From positions 2,790,001 through 2,854,000 of the forward strand of contig NZ_CP036524.1 of assembly GCF_008281175.1 (NCBI RefSeq): DNA of 64,000 bases, read 5' to 3'. The stretch's first letter is position 1; the number at the start of each line of letters is the position of its first letter. Shown here in pieces: positions 17,377-24,973 of this stretch. A program made the position numbers and the translations under genes. Under the pieces are notes generated by a model. It searched no databases. It saw nothing but the letters and a program-made list of their open reading frames with translations, and was not told the origin of the DNA. This DNA is from [Clostridium] hylemonae DSM 15053. Lineage in GTDB: Bacteria; Bacillota; Clostridia; Lachnospirales; Lachnospiraceae.

Positions 17377-17405
17377 TTGATTTTTTCCGCCTCATGGACT
17401 ATAAT
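17377..17405 (+). promoter_or_regulatory. Sigma-A promoter of tRNA-Gly
   Basis: TTGATT (17377-17382) and TATAAT (17400-17405) have a 17-bp spacer and end 21 bases before the tRNA. The -35 region overlaps the T tract of a small hairpin (AAGAAATG/CATTTCTT) at 17358-17379. Confidence 0.7.
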
Positions 17406-17426
17406 ATTTCTTGTGCAGATATATGC

Positions 17427-17497
17427 GCAGATGTAGTTCATCGGTAGAATGCCAGCTTCCCAAGCTGGAGAGGCGGGTTCGATTCCCGTCATCTGCT
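17427..17497 (+). tRNA. tRNA-Gly (anticodon CCC)
   Basis: The cloverleaf is complete: acceptor GCAGATG/CATCTGC, anticodon stem CCAGC/GCTGG with loop TTCCCAA, and T loop TTCGATT. The anticodon CCC reads GGG codons. The 3' CCA is not encoded. A terminator follows. Confidence 0.95.
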
Positions 17498-17519
17498 TTG
17501 GCAGAAAATATTCAATGAA

Positions 17520-17560
17520 AAAAGCAATCAGACCTTTTTACCAGGTTTGATTGCTTTTAT
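17520..17560 (+). terminator. Terminator of tRNA-Gly
   Basis: A 15-bp stem (17520-17534 with 17544-17558, one G-U pair) is followed by an AT-rich tract. It lies 23 bases after the tRNA. Confidence 0.8.
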
Positions 17561-17625
17561 TCTTACTGTTGAAATTTCTGTATAATTATCACGATACTCC
17601 GCACACTAACAGCGGAGGTGATTCC

Positions 17626-17781
17626 ATGGCATCTTATGTTGCCCCTGCAATAAGGGATAAGTTTGAATCATTGTCTATCAACTTGAAAAACTGTATCCTG
17701 GAACGTGACGTCCGTCTGGAGAATATACATGACCTGATCCATGTTCTTGAGGATATAGTTAAAGATGGGGAAGCAGAGTAA
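17626..17781 (+). CDS. Small hypothetical protein (51 aa) upstream of an orphan Spo0A-like gene
   Basis: I do not recognise this protein. It is acidic and predicted mostly helical (RDKFESLSINLKNCILERD, then LENIHDLIHVLEDIV), with one Cys. The ATG at 17626 has an excellent GGAGGTG site, and a longer in-frame start lies inside the tRNA terminator, so it is rejected. Its last codons form the left arm of a 17-bp hairpin whose 4-base loop holds the stop codon. It precedes the first stand-alone Spo0A-like gene in the same orientation and could be a partner, but that is inference. Confidence 0.65.
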   Translation: MASYVAPAIRDKFESLSINLKNCILERDVRLENIHDLIHVLEDIVKDGEAE

Positions 17782-17798
17782 TCTGTTTCCCCATCTTT
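17761..17798 (+). terminator. Hairpin enclosing the stop codon of the 51-aa gene
   Basis: A 17-bp stem (17761-17777 with 17782-17798, one G-U pair) has the loop GTAA, which contains the TAA stop. The T tract after it is short, so it may work as a terminator or as an mRNA 3' stabiliser. Confidence 0.6.
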
Positions 17799-17936
17799 CA
17801 TAAAACTTGTCGATTATGGACTATTCTCGTCTGTTTATTTCTATTTTTATCTTTTTCGTTCCTTTTATCCCTATTTTATTGTTACATTAGATACAATTAC
17901 TTATTGCCCTCAATTATTATGGAAGGAGGAAGAAGT

Positions 17937-18266
17937 GTGGAAGAAATCAACAGCCTTATATTTAAGCTTGGGATTCGCTCAACATACCAAGGTTTCTATT
18001 ATCTGCAATATGCTCTTCATCTATGTATGCTTGACGAACGTTATCTGCTTTCCGTATACAAATCGCTGTATGTAGACGTAGCCAGAAAGTATAACACGAG
18101 CAGGGATAACGTCGAGCATTGTATCCGTACCGTAGTGTCAAACTGCTGGTATAAGGGCAATCAAAATTTTCTCGTACAGATAGCAGGATATCCGATTACT
18201 CAAAAGCCTACTAACGGAGAATTTATCGATATTCTGTATCATTATTTAAAGGCGCAGGAAAATTGA
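17937..18266 (+). CDS. Stand-alone Spo0A C-terminal-domain-like DNA-binding protein, copy 1
   Basis: The 109 residues align along the whole Spo0A effector domain. LGIRSTYQGFYYLQYAL matches Spo0A IGVPAHIKGYLYLREAI, LYVDVARKYNTSRDNVEHCIR matches [21 protein letters not shown], and QKPTNGEFIDIL matches AKPTNSEFIAMV. The receiver domain with its phosphorylation Asp is absent. In the recognition-helix region the orphan has RDN where Spo0A has ASR, so DNA specificity is probably altered. I chose the GTG at 17937, which has GGAGGA 7 bases upstream. A Spo0A-box-like TTGTCGAT is at 17807-17814. Copy 2 lies at 24329. Confidence 0.85.
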   Translation: MEEINSLIFKLGIRSTYQGFYYLQYALHLCMLDERYLLSVYKSLYVDVARKYNTSRDNVEHCIRTVVSNCWYKGNQNFLVQIAGYPITQKPTNGEFIDILYHYLKAQEN

Positions 18267-18339
18267 CCGTCTGAAAGTAAGCTTAACGTTAGCCCAATGC
18301 ATACATAAAACTCCAGGAACCCATTAATTTGTCAGGTAA

Positions 18340-18366
18340 AAAAAGCGGCGCTCTTCGCCGCTTTTT
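18340..18366. terminator. Bidirectional terminator
   Basis: The stem AAAAAGCGGCG/CGCCGCTTTTT with a 5-base loop lies between the convergent orphan Spo0A-like gene and the S41 peptidase gene. Both strands end in a T tract. Confidence 0.9.
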
Positions 18367-18407
18367 AATTATACCCATACGACTTCACAGTCTGCAACAG
18401 CCGCCTT

Positions 18408-19730
18408 TTATTCCTGCCCCGAGCGGCGCGCCAGTTCATAAACTTTCTGAAGCGCTTCCTCAGCCTCCACTGGATAATCGGGCTCTAAAGGCTTCTTGTC
18501 ATTCCCGGAATCGGGGCGGTGAAAATATTTGTAAGACACGGTAAACATAAGTTTTGCGTTCGGTGTCTGGAACTGTAGCAGATCACCATAACTGGACGGC
18601 ATCCCCCCTGACACCTCCCCCACCACATACCCGAGTTTATTATCTGCGATAGCGACAGCAAAATCTGTGGCAGCACTGAACGTTCCTGATGAAGTGAGTA
18701 TATATATCGTGCCGTCAAAAACGAGCTCTCCTCCGCGCTCATTGGCGATTTTTTCTTTCTTATCTGTAATAAGAAACGGTCCGTACCTCACATCCACGTC
18801 ACCGTATACATAATAATTGTCAACATTGATATAACGCAGAAATTCATTGATCACCTTAGAGTTTCCTCCGCCGTTGTCCCTCACATCTACCGCAATGTTT
18901 TCAATCTGCTTCTTCTTCACCTCCGTAAAAAATTCTCTTAAAGTATTTGCGTACATCTCGTCATATATACATTCCTTAAGGGTGAGAACCGCTGTGTTTT
19001 TCTCTTCATACACGTGATAGCTTACAAAAGGCTCTGTATCCTGGGGATTTATATTCTTATTCTCAAAGCGCAGCGTTTTCTCCACCTGACCGGCCGGTGT
19101 CTCCAGAACTACCGCAGTATCTTCTGATACGTCCGCGCCGAGAAATCTCAGATAGTCCTTCCTCACTATCCGGTTCTCATATAAAACAGAAGCAAATCCT
19201 TCCAGTTCATAAGATGACAGCCCGAGAAATGTCTTATAAAGGTCTTCTTCTCTGACACCTCCGATAGACAGTATACGGCTGCCGTCATACTCTCCTCCGA
19301 CACATATAAGGTTTTCCCCTGTTTTTCTGCACCGGAACAACAGCCGCGGCACTGTTTGCGCGTAATAGGGCATAACCGATGTGTGCCCGTCCTTCATACG
19401 GGCCATGATTCTGGATATGGACCGCCATAATTCCAGCATACTGACACTGCTGCCCATCGCCTCTTTTTCTTTGTCTCCCTGCCGCTTTACCTCATCCGGG
19501 AGCCCTTTGATACAGGCAGGATGCCTTGATTCGATATGAGACAGGATATAATCTATATCCTCCACCGCCTGTTCTTTCGTCAGCATGTCATCTACAGCCA
19601 GGGAAGCCTCTGCTTCTTCCGCTGTTCCCCGGTGCGGATTCATCCATATTTGATAGGCTGCAAAAAAGAGGATCATAATTGTAAATATGGCAAGCAGAAC
19701 CTTTCCAAGTGTCTTATTTCTATTCTCCAT
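18408..19730 (-). CDS. Membrane-anchored S41-family peptidase
   Basis: This 440-residue protein has an N-terminal signal-anchor helix (VLLAIFTIMILFFAAYQIW). An extracytoplasmic tail-specific-protease-like domain follows. It includes MKDGHTSV, NIAVDVRDNGGGNSKVINEFL, and ILTSSGTFSAATDFAVAI, where the Ser of TFSAA is the likely nucleophile. No PDZ domain is evident. Relatives cleave or process exported proteins. It stands alone between a terminator and the BtrH-like gene, and its partner is unknown. Confidence 0.8.
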   Translation of the reverse strand: MENRNKTLGKVLLAIFTIMILFFAAYQIWMNPHRGTAEEAEASLAVDDMLTKEQAVEDIDYILSHIESRHPACIKGLPDEVKRQGDKEKEAMGSSVSMLELWRSISRIMARMKDGHTSVMPYYAQTVPRLLFRCRKTGENLICVGGEYDGSRILSIGGVREEDLYKTFLGLSSYELEGFASVLYENRIVRKDYLRFLGADVSEDTAVVLETPAGQVEKTLRFENKNINPQDTEPFVSYHVYEEKNTAVLTLKECIYDEMYANTLREFFTEVKKKQIENIAVDVRDNGGGNSKVINEFLRYINVDNYYVYGDVDVRYGPFLITDKKEKIANERGGELVFDGTIYILTSSGTFSAATDFAVAIADNKLGYVVGEVSGGMPSSYGDLLQFQTPNAKLMFTVSYKYFHRPDSGNDKKPLEPDYPVEAEEALQKVYELARRSGQE

Positions 19731-19862
19731 ATTCCCTCCCGTTCATCCCTTTTTTATATATAATACAAGTATACCTTACAAATTTCTCATAATCAATTAT
19801 GGATGCTTTACACTCTGCGGCAATTGATAAAATAAAACTCCCTGCTTACTGCCTTCTCCTAT

Positions 19863-20924
19863 TTAAAGAGTATCCCCAATTTTGCCGGCGGCTTCCATAA
19901 GCGACAAATACAGATTGTTTTCTACACTGTAAATGTGCTGGATCGAATCCGACATTTTCTTCAGGAGTGCCGTATCTCCTTCAAGAGAAAGCTGCCACAG
20001 ATCATCGGCCAGGTCATCCCACTGTTCTGAGACACGGATAAACTGTCTGCCTGCATGGGCGACTTTGTCATTCTGCAGTATATCTGACGCTTCCAACAGA
20101 AATCCTCCGTACATTCTGCGGAACAATCCTCCCCCTGTACCGCCCGCTTCATTGATCTGAAAATAATTTACCATTCCGGTCTTCTTCAGTTTATCTGGAC
20201 TGAATTTTTCCCATCTTAATATTTCCCTTGAAAACTTCATGATTCCGCTCATTCCAAGAAGCCGCGCGGGAGGCGTGAGCATCCCTTGGCATGTCTCTGT
20301 TATGGCCTCCTGCAAAACGTCTTTTCCCACATTCGTGTAACCGCTGAAATCAAATGTCAGATATTTATTGTTGGCCGGAAACGGCCTGTGTGAACTGCTT
20401 CGTGCCTCTTCCAGCTCGCGGAAACTGACAAGATGATAATCTTCTGCAGTCCGGCCTCCTGGAATTCTGATAGGATTATCATGATTGTCCCGGTCGCTTA
20501 TCCGGTACTTCTTCTTTAAATCATCATAGCCGTATAATACAACCGCATGTCCTCCAAAATGACTGTCACGGTCCATGCCCAGATAACTCATGTAAGGCAT
20601 ATCGACATAGATCAAGACCGGATCGTCCGCATCGATCATGCGCTTTGCCGCGTCACTGACTCTGGCATAATTTTTGCCCGACCTGCACTTTATCGTAATA
20701 TTGAGCCGCTCCGCCAGTTTTTTCTCAAATTCAAATACTTTTATTCTTCCGTTTACCATTGGTGCTGTGGAAAAATTCATATACAAAAATGACAGACCGG
20801 AAGCGAGACCGAATATCATTTCTTCTGACATCGGGTATCCATAATAAGTGAAGATCTGTTTTAACGAATTCGTAATGCAGTGCCTGCCTCCCTGTGGTTT
20901 GAAGTTTTTTACAATTGATTCCAT
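19863..20924 (-). CDS. BtrH N-terminal / DUF4872 domain protein
   Basis: This 353-residue protein has a papain-like N-terminal domain of the butirosin BtrH type. GGRHCITNSLKQIFTYYGYPMSEEMIFGL has the likely nucleophile Cys 16, and HFGGHAVVLYGYDD the catalytic His; DUF4872 follows. BtrH transfers an acyl group from a carrier protein to an aminoglycoside, and related proteins are found in many natural-product or peptide-tailoring settings. No carrier protein or other biosynthetic gene is present here. It lies 11 bases after the MerR regulator gene and is under that promoter. Confidence 0.8.
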   Translation of the reverse strand: MESIVKNFKPQGGRHCITNSLKQIFTYYGYPMSEEMIFGLASGLSFLYMNFSTAPMVNGRIKVFEFEKKLAERLNITIKCRSGKNYARVSDAAKRMIDADDPVLIYVDMPYMSYLGMDRDSHFGGHAVVLYGYDDLKKKYRISDRDNHDNPIRIPGGRTAEDYHLVSFRELEEARSSSHRPFPANNKYLTFDFSGYTNVGKDVLQEAITETCQGMLTPPARLLGMSGIMKFSREILRWEKFSPDKLKKTGMVNYFQINEAGGTGGGLFRRMYGGFLLEASDILQNDKVAHAGRQFIRVSEQWDDLADDLWQLSLEGDTALLKKMSDSIQHIYSVENNLYLSLMEAAGKIGDTL

Positions 20925-20935
20925 TTTTTTACTCC

Positions 20936-21736
20936 TTAATAAAATTTGATGGGCAGAATAATTTCGGTAATATAATTTGCAGGATTTCCTTTAAAAATCA
21001 TTCCGGGACCTTTGACATAGATTTCTCTTGACGGTGTCAAGGTCTTCAGACCGTGCTTATTTGCGAACTCGAACATCGCTTTATATGCAAGATACAGCGT
21101 ATCATAGCCTCCGTAGTGTACCGTCCTCAGCCCTCTCAGCCCTGGCAGCTTCCTGCAGGATACATGGGCGCCGGCTATCCTGTTCTTTACAGGCAAACAT
21201 ATTTCAATATCCGCATTTTCCACACAGGCCGTGTCATAATAGCAGTTAAACAGCCTGCCGCTCCTGTTGCCGCCCACCGCTTTGTAGAGGAGCGGAACAT
21301 ACTTATCCATATCACTGTACCAGCCTGTAAACCGGATAGAAGCGGCAAACACCCCGCCGATGTCCACCGTGCCGATCTGATAAGCATTTACCGGATGCCC
21401 GGTTCCCGGCAGAAATACATTTCTGCCGATTTTTTGTAACAGCTCCTTCTCTCTGGCAATATTATTTTTTATAAACTCTGCCTTTTCCTGCAGAATAAAC
21501 GCAAGCTCCGCCTCATTTTCCACCGTATCCGCTATCTCCCTGATTTCCATAATAGAAAAATCCAATGAACGCAGGAAACTGATAAGCCTCGCTTTTTTCA
21601 AGTCTTCATCACTATAATACCGGTACTGGTTTTCCTCGTTTCTGAAAGAAGGTTTCAGAATCCCCTCTTCGTCATAGTAGCGCAAAGCCTTTACGGTTAA
21701 TCCTGATATTTTAGAAAACTGACTGATCCTGTACAT
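20936..21736 (-). CDS. MerR-family regulator with a GyrI-like effector domain
   Basis: Residues 1-70 are a MerR helix-turn-helix (ISQFSKISGLTVKALRYYDEEGIL), residues 75-110 the dimer helix, and residues 120-266 a GyrI-like drug-binding fold, as in BmrR and BltR. Such proteins activate exporters or modifying enzymes on binding hydrophobic cations. The downstream gene is the BtrH-like acyltransferase, its probable target. The promoter has a 20-bp spacer with a BmrR-like dyad. Confidence 0.88.
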   Translation of the reverse strand: MYRISQFSKISGLTVKALRYYDEEGILKPSFRNEENQYRYYSDEDLKKARLISFLRSLDFSIMEIREIADTVENEAELAFILQEKAEFIKNNIAREKELLQKIGRNVFLPGTGHPVNAYQIGTVDIGGVFAASIRFTGWYSDMDKYVPLLYKAVGGNRSGRLFNCYYDTACVENADIEICLPVKNRIAGAHVSCRKLPGLRGLRTVHYGGYDTLYLAYKAMFEFANKHGLKTLTPSREIYVKGPGMIFKGNPANYITEIILPIKFY

Positions 21737-21753
21737 AACTGCCCTCCTGTATA

Positions 21754-21785
21754 ATCATAAACTCTCCTCCGCGCCGGAAGGTCAA
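21754..21785 (-). promoter_or_regulatory. MerR-type promoter and operator of the MerR/BtrH operon
   Basis: On the minus strand TTGACC (21780-21785) and TATGAT (21754-21759) are separated by 20 bp. The spacer holds a GACCTTCC...GGAGGAGAGT dyad (21761-21783), resembling the operators of BmrR-like regulators. The long spacer implies activation by DNA distortion. Confidence 0.65.
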
Positions 21786-21815
21786 GCCCGACCGCGCCTG
21801 TCTGCGTAATTATTT

Positions 21816-21857
21816 AAAAAAGACACAATTACTCCGGGAGGTCCAGAGAATTGTGTC
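21816..21857 (-). terminator. Terminator of the 74-aa gene
   Basis: GACACAATT (21822-21830) pairs with AATTGTGTC (21849-21857), followed on the minus strand by TTTTTT. It ends 27 bases beyond the stop. Confidence 0.75.
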
Positions 21858-21883
21858 CTATCAATATACCACATTCTGTGATT

Positions 21884-22108
21884 TCACGTATTCTTTTTCT
21901 GATCTATTCTTTCGTCTATCTTTTTTTTGATCTCTTTAATTTTTTCTTCGTCTATTTCTTCTTTGCCGGCAATGTCTGTGAGTATATCTATCGCCCCGCA
22001 CGCCCTTCCAAACAAGATATCGTGAAACTCCCGGTACTTTGCCCTTACCTCGGCTAACGTCCTGCAGTCGTCAAATTCTTTCAGATTCAGTATATCATGT
22101 TTTTTCAT
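21884..22108 (-). CDS. Small hypothetical protein (74 aa), coiled-coil
   Basis: I do not recognise this protein. It begins MKKHDILNLKEFDDCRTLAEV and ends in a highly charged helix rich in Lys, Glu and Ile (residues 48-74). The ATG at 22108 has a perfect GGAGGT site and a terminator follows, so it is probably real. It lies beside the collagen-like genes, in the same orientation. Confidence 0.65.
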   Translation of the reverse strand: MKKHDILNLKEFDDCRTLAEVRAKYREFHDILFGRACGAIDILTDIAGKEEIDEEKIKEIKKKIDERIDQKKNT

Positions 22109-22281
22109 ACCATAATTACCTCCACATTAATCATAACTCTTTATGCATCTGTATTTTCGTGGTAATATATGGAATTTTTTTCGGTATGGTTTTAACATCT
22201 TACTACACTTTTTTGCAATTATCCTAATGTATCTTATTTGTGATAGTCATGGTCTCATTCTGTACCCAAAACACATGACAG

Positions 22282-22303
22282 AGGAGCCTGTTTCCAGGCT
22301 CCT
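22282..22303 (-). terminator. Hairpin after collagen-like gene 1
   Basis: The stem AGGAGCCTG/CAGGCTCCT has a 4-base loop and lies 12 bases beyond the stop. There is no clear T tract. The 13-mer TATCCTAATGTAT further downstream (22220-22232) also occurs after collagen-like gene 2 (23279-23291), marking the extent of the duplication. Confidence 0.55.
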
Positions 22304-22314
22304 TACCAACTTCC

Positions 22315-23157
22315 TTATAATCTCTGGCAAATAATGGTTGTTTCAACCGTAACATTTACATCAGTTCCTGCAATATTAAGTACATCTGTTGTTACTGATG
22401 TCCCTGAAAACCTGGCATAAGCAACTACTGTATGGTTTGTCTGGTTTGTTGACAAAGCCAGAAACTTATAACCTGAAGGCACCGTATACGCATTCACCTT
22501 CCCTATAACCTGGCTGGTACCCGTAAAAACATTTGTAAAAGTATGACTTATGATATTGTCTTTTAATATTTTACCTTGCCGGGCATCCAGTGCATACCCT
22601 TCTTCCGTCGTCTCAAGGTTGTTTGCGATATTCACCGGACCGGTCGGTCCCTGCTCTCCTTTGTCTCCCTTGGGTCCCTGGATTCCCTGCGGACCCTGTG
22701 CTCCAACTGCACCGGTATCTCCCTTGTCACCTTTTGGACCTTGTGGGCCGGCTGCTCCCGGGTCGCCTTTTGGTCCCGCCGCGCCGGTTGGACCCTGAGC
22801 TCCGGCAGCGCCGGTATCTCCCTTGGGTCCGGTAGCCCCCTGCGGTCCTGTGGCGCCGGTCGGGCCCTGCGGGCCAGTTAATCCCTGTGGGCCGGTAGCT
22901 CCCTGCGGACCTGTGGCTCCAGTTAGACCCTGTGGCCCTGTCGCACCAGTTTCTCCTTTGTCTCCCTTATCCCCTTTCGGACCTGTAGCCGGCACACCAG
23001 TATCTGTGTCGCCAATGTACCAGTTTCCATTCATTCCGATATGAGGTGTGATACCGTCGTCACCTCTTGCCTTGACTCCCGTATCGTAGTTGTTGATAAA
23101 CCAGTTCCCATTTTCACCGATATAAATTTCCGGTATGAAGCTTGTGTTTTCTTCCAT
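22315..23157 (-). CDS. Collagen-like surface protein 1
   Basis: This 280-residue protein has three parts. Residues 13-57 contain two copies of a short NGNW(F/Y)I...DTGV repeat. Residues 59-174 are uninterrupted Gly-X-Y triplets rich in GPQ, GPT and GDK, expected to form a trimeric collagen helix. Residues 175-280 begin with [21 protein letters not shown], a linker also seen in phage tail-fibre-like proteins, followed by a variable C-terminal domain. No signal peptide is visible, as for exosporium BclA-type proteins. The paralogue at 23357-24097 shares the first two parts and the linker. Location on the spore or cell surface is inference. Confidence 0.88.
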   Translation of the reverse strand: MEENTSFIPEIYIGENGNWFINNYDTGVKARGDDGITPHIGMNGNWYIGDTDTGVPATGPKGDKGDKGETGATGPQGLTGATGPQGATGPQGLTGPQGPTGATGPQGATGPKGDTGAAGAQGPTGAAGPKGDPGAAGPQGPKGDKGDTGAVGAQGPQGIQGPKGDKGEQGPTGPVNIANNLETTEEGYALDARQGKILKDNIISHTFTNVFTGTSQVIGKVNAYTVPSGYKFLALSTNQTNHTVVAYARFSGTSVTTDVLNIAGTDVNVTVETTIICQRL

Positions 23158-23188
23158 TTTGTGTTCCTCCCTTTATTTTTGTAACTGC

Positions 23189-23222
23189 ATATTACCAGTT
23201 TATTGGGGGACAAGGAGGGACA
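23189..23222 (-). promoter_or_regulatory. Tandem TGTCCC boxes and -10 of collagen-like gene 1
   Basis: On the minus strand two TGTCCC hexamers (23217-23222 and 23207-23212) start 10 bases apart, followed after 12 bases by an extended -10, TGGTAATAT (TAATAT at 23189-23194). The boxes cover the expected -35. The arrangement equals that upstream of gene 2 and resembles Spo0A-activated sigma-A promoters. Confidence 0.6.
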
Positions 23223-23310
23223 GATATTAATTACTATAACAGATATTTTCCACGTGATCGTCGTTATCCTTACCATTTTATCCTAATGTATAACTGCTGT
23301 GTTTGGTTTT

Positions 23311-23337
23311 ACAAAGAGAGCCCGTCCCCAAGCTCTC
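23311..23337 (-). terminator. Terminator of collagen-like gene 2
   Basis: GAGAGC (23316-23321) pairs with GCTCTC (23332-23337), followed on the minus strand by TTTGT. It lies 20 bases beyond the stop. Confidence 0.6.
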
Positions 23338-23356
23338 ACAGATTCTAAAAACTGTA

Positions 23357-24097
23357 TTAAATTATCAAGCTTTTGTGGACAAATAAAAATACATATGTAC
23401 CTGTTATGGTGTTTGCACCTATCCCCCAATTATTTGCGTTATAAATCCATCCATTATCATATAATATAACTCCGCTCTGCCCGTCTGGTCTGGCTGATAC
23501 AAAATATGTATTATAGCCGGGCAAATCAGGTACAAAGTCAGTCCATTCAACACCCCAAAACTCATTAAACGATTTGGCAGCATTTGCAGTAACCATTCCA
23601 ACATTCTGATTTGTTGTTTTAACGCTTATTCTGATCATTTTACTGTTTAATATATTCCCCTGCCGTGCATCGAGCGCATACCCTTCTTCCGTCGTCTCAA
23701 GGTTATTCGCGATATTTACCGGCCCGGCCGGTCCCTGTTCCCCCTTATCTCCCTTGTCACCTTTTGGACCTGTGGCTCCCTGTGGACCTGTGGCACCGGT
23801 CGGACCTTGTGGACCTGTCAGGCCCTGAGGACCCGTCAACCCCTGCGGGCCTATGGCGCCAGTTACACCCTGTGGCCCCACCGGACCGGGCTCTCCTTTG
23901 TCCCCCTTATCGCCTTTCGGACCGGTTGCCGGCACTCCTGTGTCTGTTTCGCCGACATACCAATTGCCGTTGGTACCGATGTGCGGTGTGATACCGTCGT
24001 CACCTCTTGCTTTGACTCCCGTATCATAGTTGTTGATAAACCAGTTCCCATTTTCTCCGATATAGATTTCCGGTATGAAGCTTGTGTTTTCTTCCAT
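23357..24097 (-). CDS. Collagen-like surface protein 2
   Basis: This 246-residue paralogue is nearly identical to protein 1 over residues 1-60, has a shorter Gly-X-Y region (59-126) and the same [16 protein letters not shown] linker. It then carries a completely different C-terminal domain ([18 protein letters not shown] onward). This is a modular swap of the presumed binding head. The ATG at 24097 has a GGAGGA site; the codons upstream lie in the promoter. It diverges from the second orphan Spo0A-like gene. Confidence 0.88.
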   Translation of the reverse strand: MEENTSFIPEIYIGENGNWFINNYDTGVKARGDDGITPHIGTNGNWYVGETDTGVPATGPKGDKGDKGEPGPVGPQGVTGAIGPQGLTGPQGLTGPQGPTGATGPQGATGPKGDKGDKGEQGPAGPVNIANNLETTEEGYALDARQGNILNSKMIRISVKTTNQNVGMVTANAAKSFNEFWGVEWTDFVPDLPGYNTYFVSARPDGQSGVILYDNGWIYNANNWGIGANTITGTYVFLFVHKSLII

Positions 24098-24128
24098 TTT
24101 GTATTCCTCCTTGTCATTTGATAGTCGT

Positions 24129-24162
24129 ATATTACCAGCAACTGCCGGGACAAAGAGGGACA
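24129..24162 (-). promoter_or_regulatory. Tandem TGTCCC boxes and -10 of collagen-like gene 2
   Basis: TGTCCC at 24157-24162 and 24147-24152 (minus strand) start 10 bases apart. After 12 bases comes TGGTAATAT with TAATAT at 24129-24134. The distance to the start codon (49 bases) matches that of gene 1, although most other promoter bases differ. Confidence 0.6.
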
Positions 24163-24328
24163 CGTATTGAGTTTATTTCTCCAAAATCCATTCGTCGTTT
24201 GCATATTCATCAAATTTATTATCGCCAATTCATATATTTTGTAAATTCTTTACTTTTGTTTTTGTCCATGTCCTTCTATTTTGCAACAAAACGTTTACAA
24301 TATGCCTGTAAGGTCAAAAGGAGCTAAT

Positions 24329-24655
24329 ATGGGCAAGGCCAGAACTTTATTACTTAGGCTCGGGATACGTTCTACACTGAAGGGATTTCACTTCCTGCTG
24401 TATGCGATGCAGCTTTGTTTATCGGACGACATGTACTTGCTGTCCGTCTATAAACACCTGTACGTAGACGTGGCTGCACATTTTGGTACAACCAGGGACA
24501 ACGTAGACCACTGTATCCGCACTGCTATTTCAAACTGCTGGTATAAAGGCAACCGGGAACTGTTTATCAGCATTGCCGGTTATGAACTTAAACAAAAACC
24601 AGCAAATGGAGAATTCATAGACATTCTCTACAACTACTTATGTCAGAAAGGATAG
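24329..24655 (+). CDS. Stand-alone Spo0A C-terminal-domain-like DNA-binding protein, copy 2
   Basis: This 108-residue paralogue of the protein at 17937 has the same Spo0A effector-domain pattern: LGIRSTLKGFHFLLYAM, LYVDVAAHFGTTRDNVDHCIR, CWYKGN and KPANGEFIDIL. The receiver domain is absent. The recognition region again carries TRDN, so both orphans may share one DNA target. The ATG at 24329 has an AAAAGGAG site. It diverges from collagen-like gene 2 and shares a 231-base intergenic region with it. A GC-rich hairpin with a T-rich tail follows (24656-24680). Confidence 0.85.
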   Translation: MGKARTLLLRLGIRSTLKGFHFLLYAMQLCLSDDMYLLSVYKHLYVDVAAHFGTTRDNVDHCIRTAISNCWYKGNRELFISIAGYELKQKPANGEFIDILYNYLCQKG

Positions 24656-24973
24656 GCCCGCACCGCGGGCTCTTTCCTTTTTCCAGTTAAGATTCAGCCA
24701 TTTTCAATATATTTGTTACACCAATCTGTGACATCTCCTGTGTCTGTTTGTTCCTGTACTGCCGTCACTGCTGCAGATCTGTGGTAACATCCTTGTTTTC
24801 CACTGAATTCCCGATATCTTTTAATGTTTAAGTGCTTTGTCAAATGATTCTATTTCTATTTTCCTCCTGTCTTGTCATCTGCTTTTATGATTACTGAGTA
24901 TTTTTTTATTTCTTTCATGTTATATACGTATTATGTCTGTCAGAGTATAATAAAAAAGTAGAGAGGGGTGCCT
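24656..24973 (+). other. Intergenic region: terminator, then AT-rich DNA
   Basis: GCCCGC/GCGGGC (24656-24661 and 24665-24670) followed by TCTTTCCTTTTT terminates the orphan Spo0A-like gene. The remaining about 290 bases show no gene that I can support. A TATAAT at about 24946 may serve the XRE gene. Confidence 0.6.

Noticed and set aside
22600-23000. Short tandem repeats that might suggest a CRISPR array
   Set aside because: The repeats are 9-base Gly-X-Y codon units without unique spacers and encode a protein.
22550-23044. Open frames rich in Pro, Gly and Leu on the plus strand opposite the collagen-like genes
   Set aside because: They are translations of the reverse complement of Gly-X-Y codons and have no independent support.
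24261-24273. TGTCC-A-TGTCC upstream of orphan Spo0A-like gene 2 as a third box pair
   Set aside because: The spacing is 6 bases rather than 10 and the last base is missing, so it was not counted with the two collagen-gene sites.
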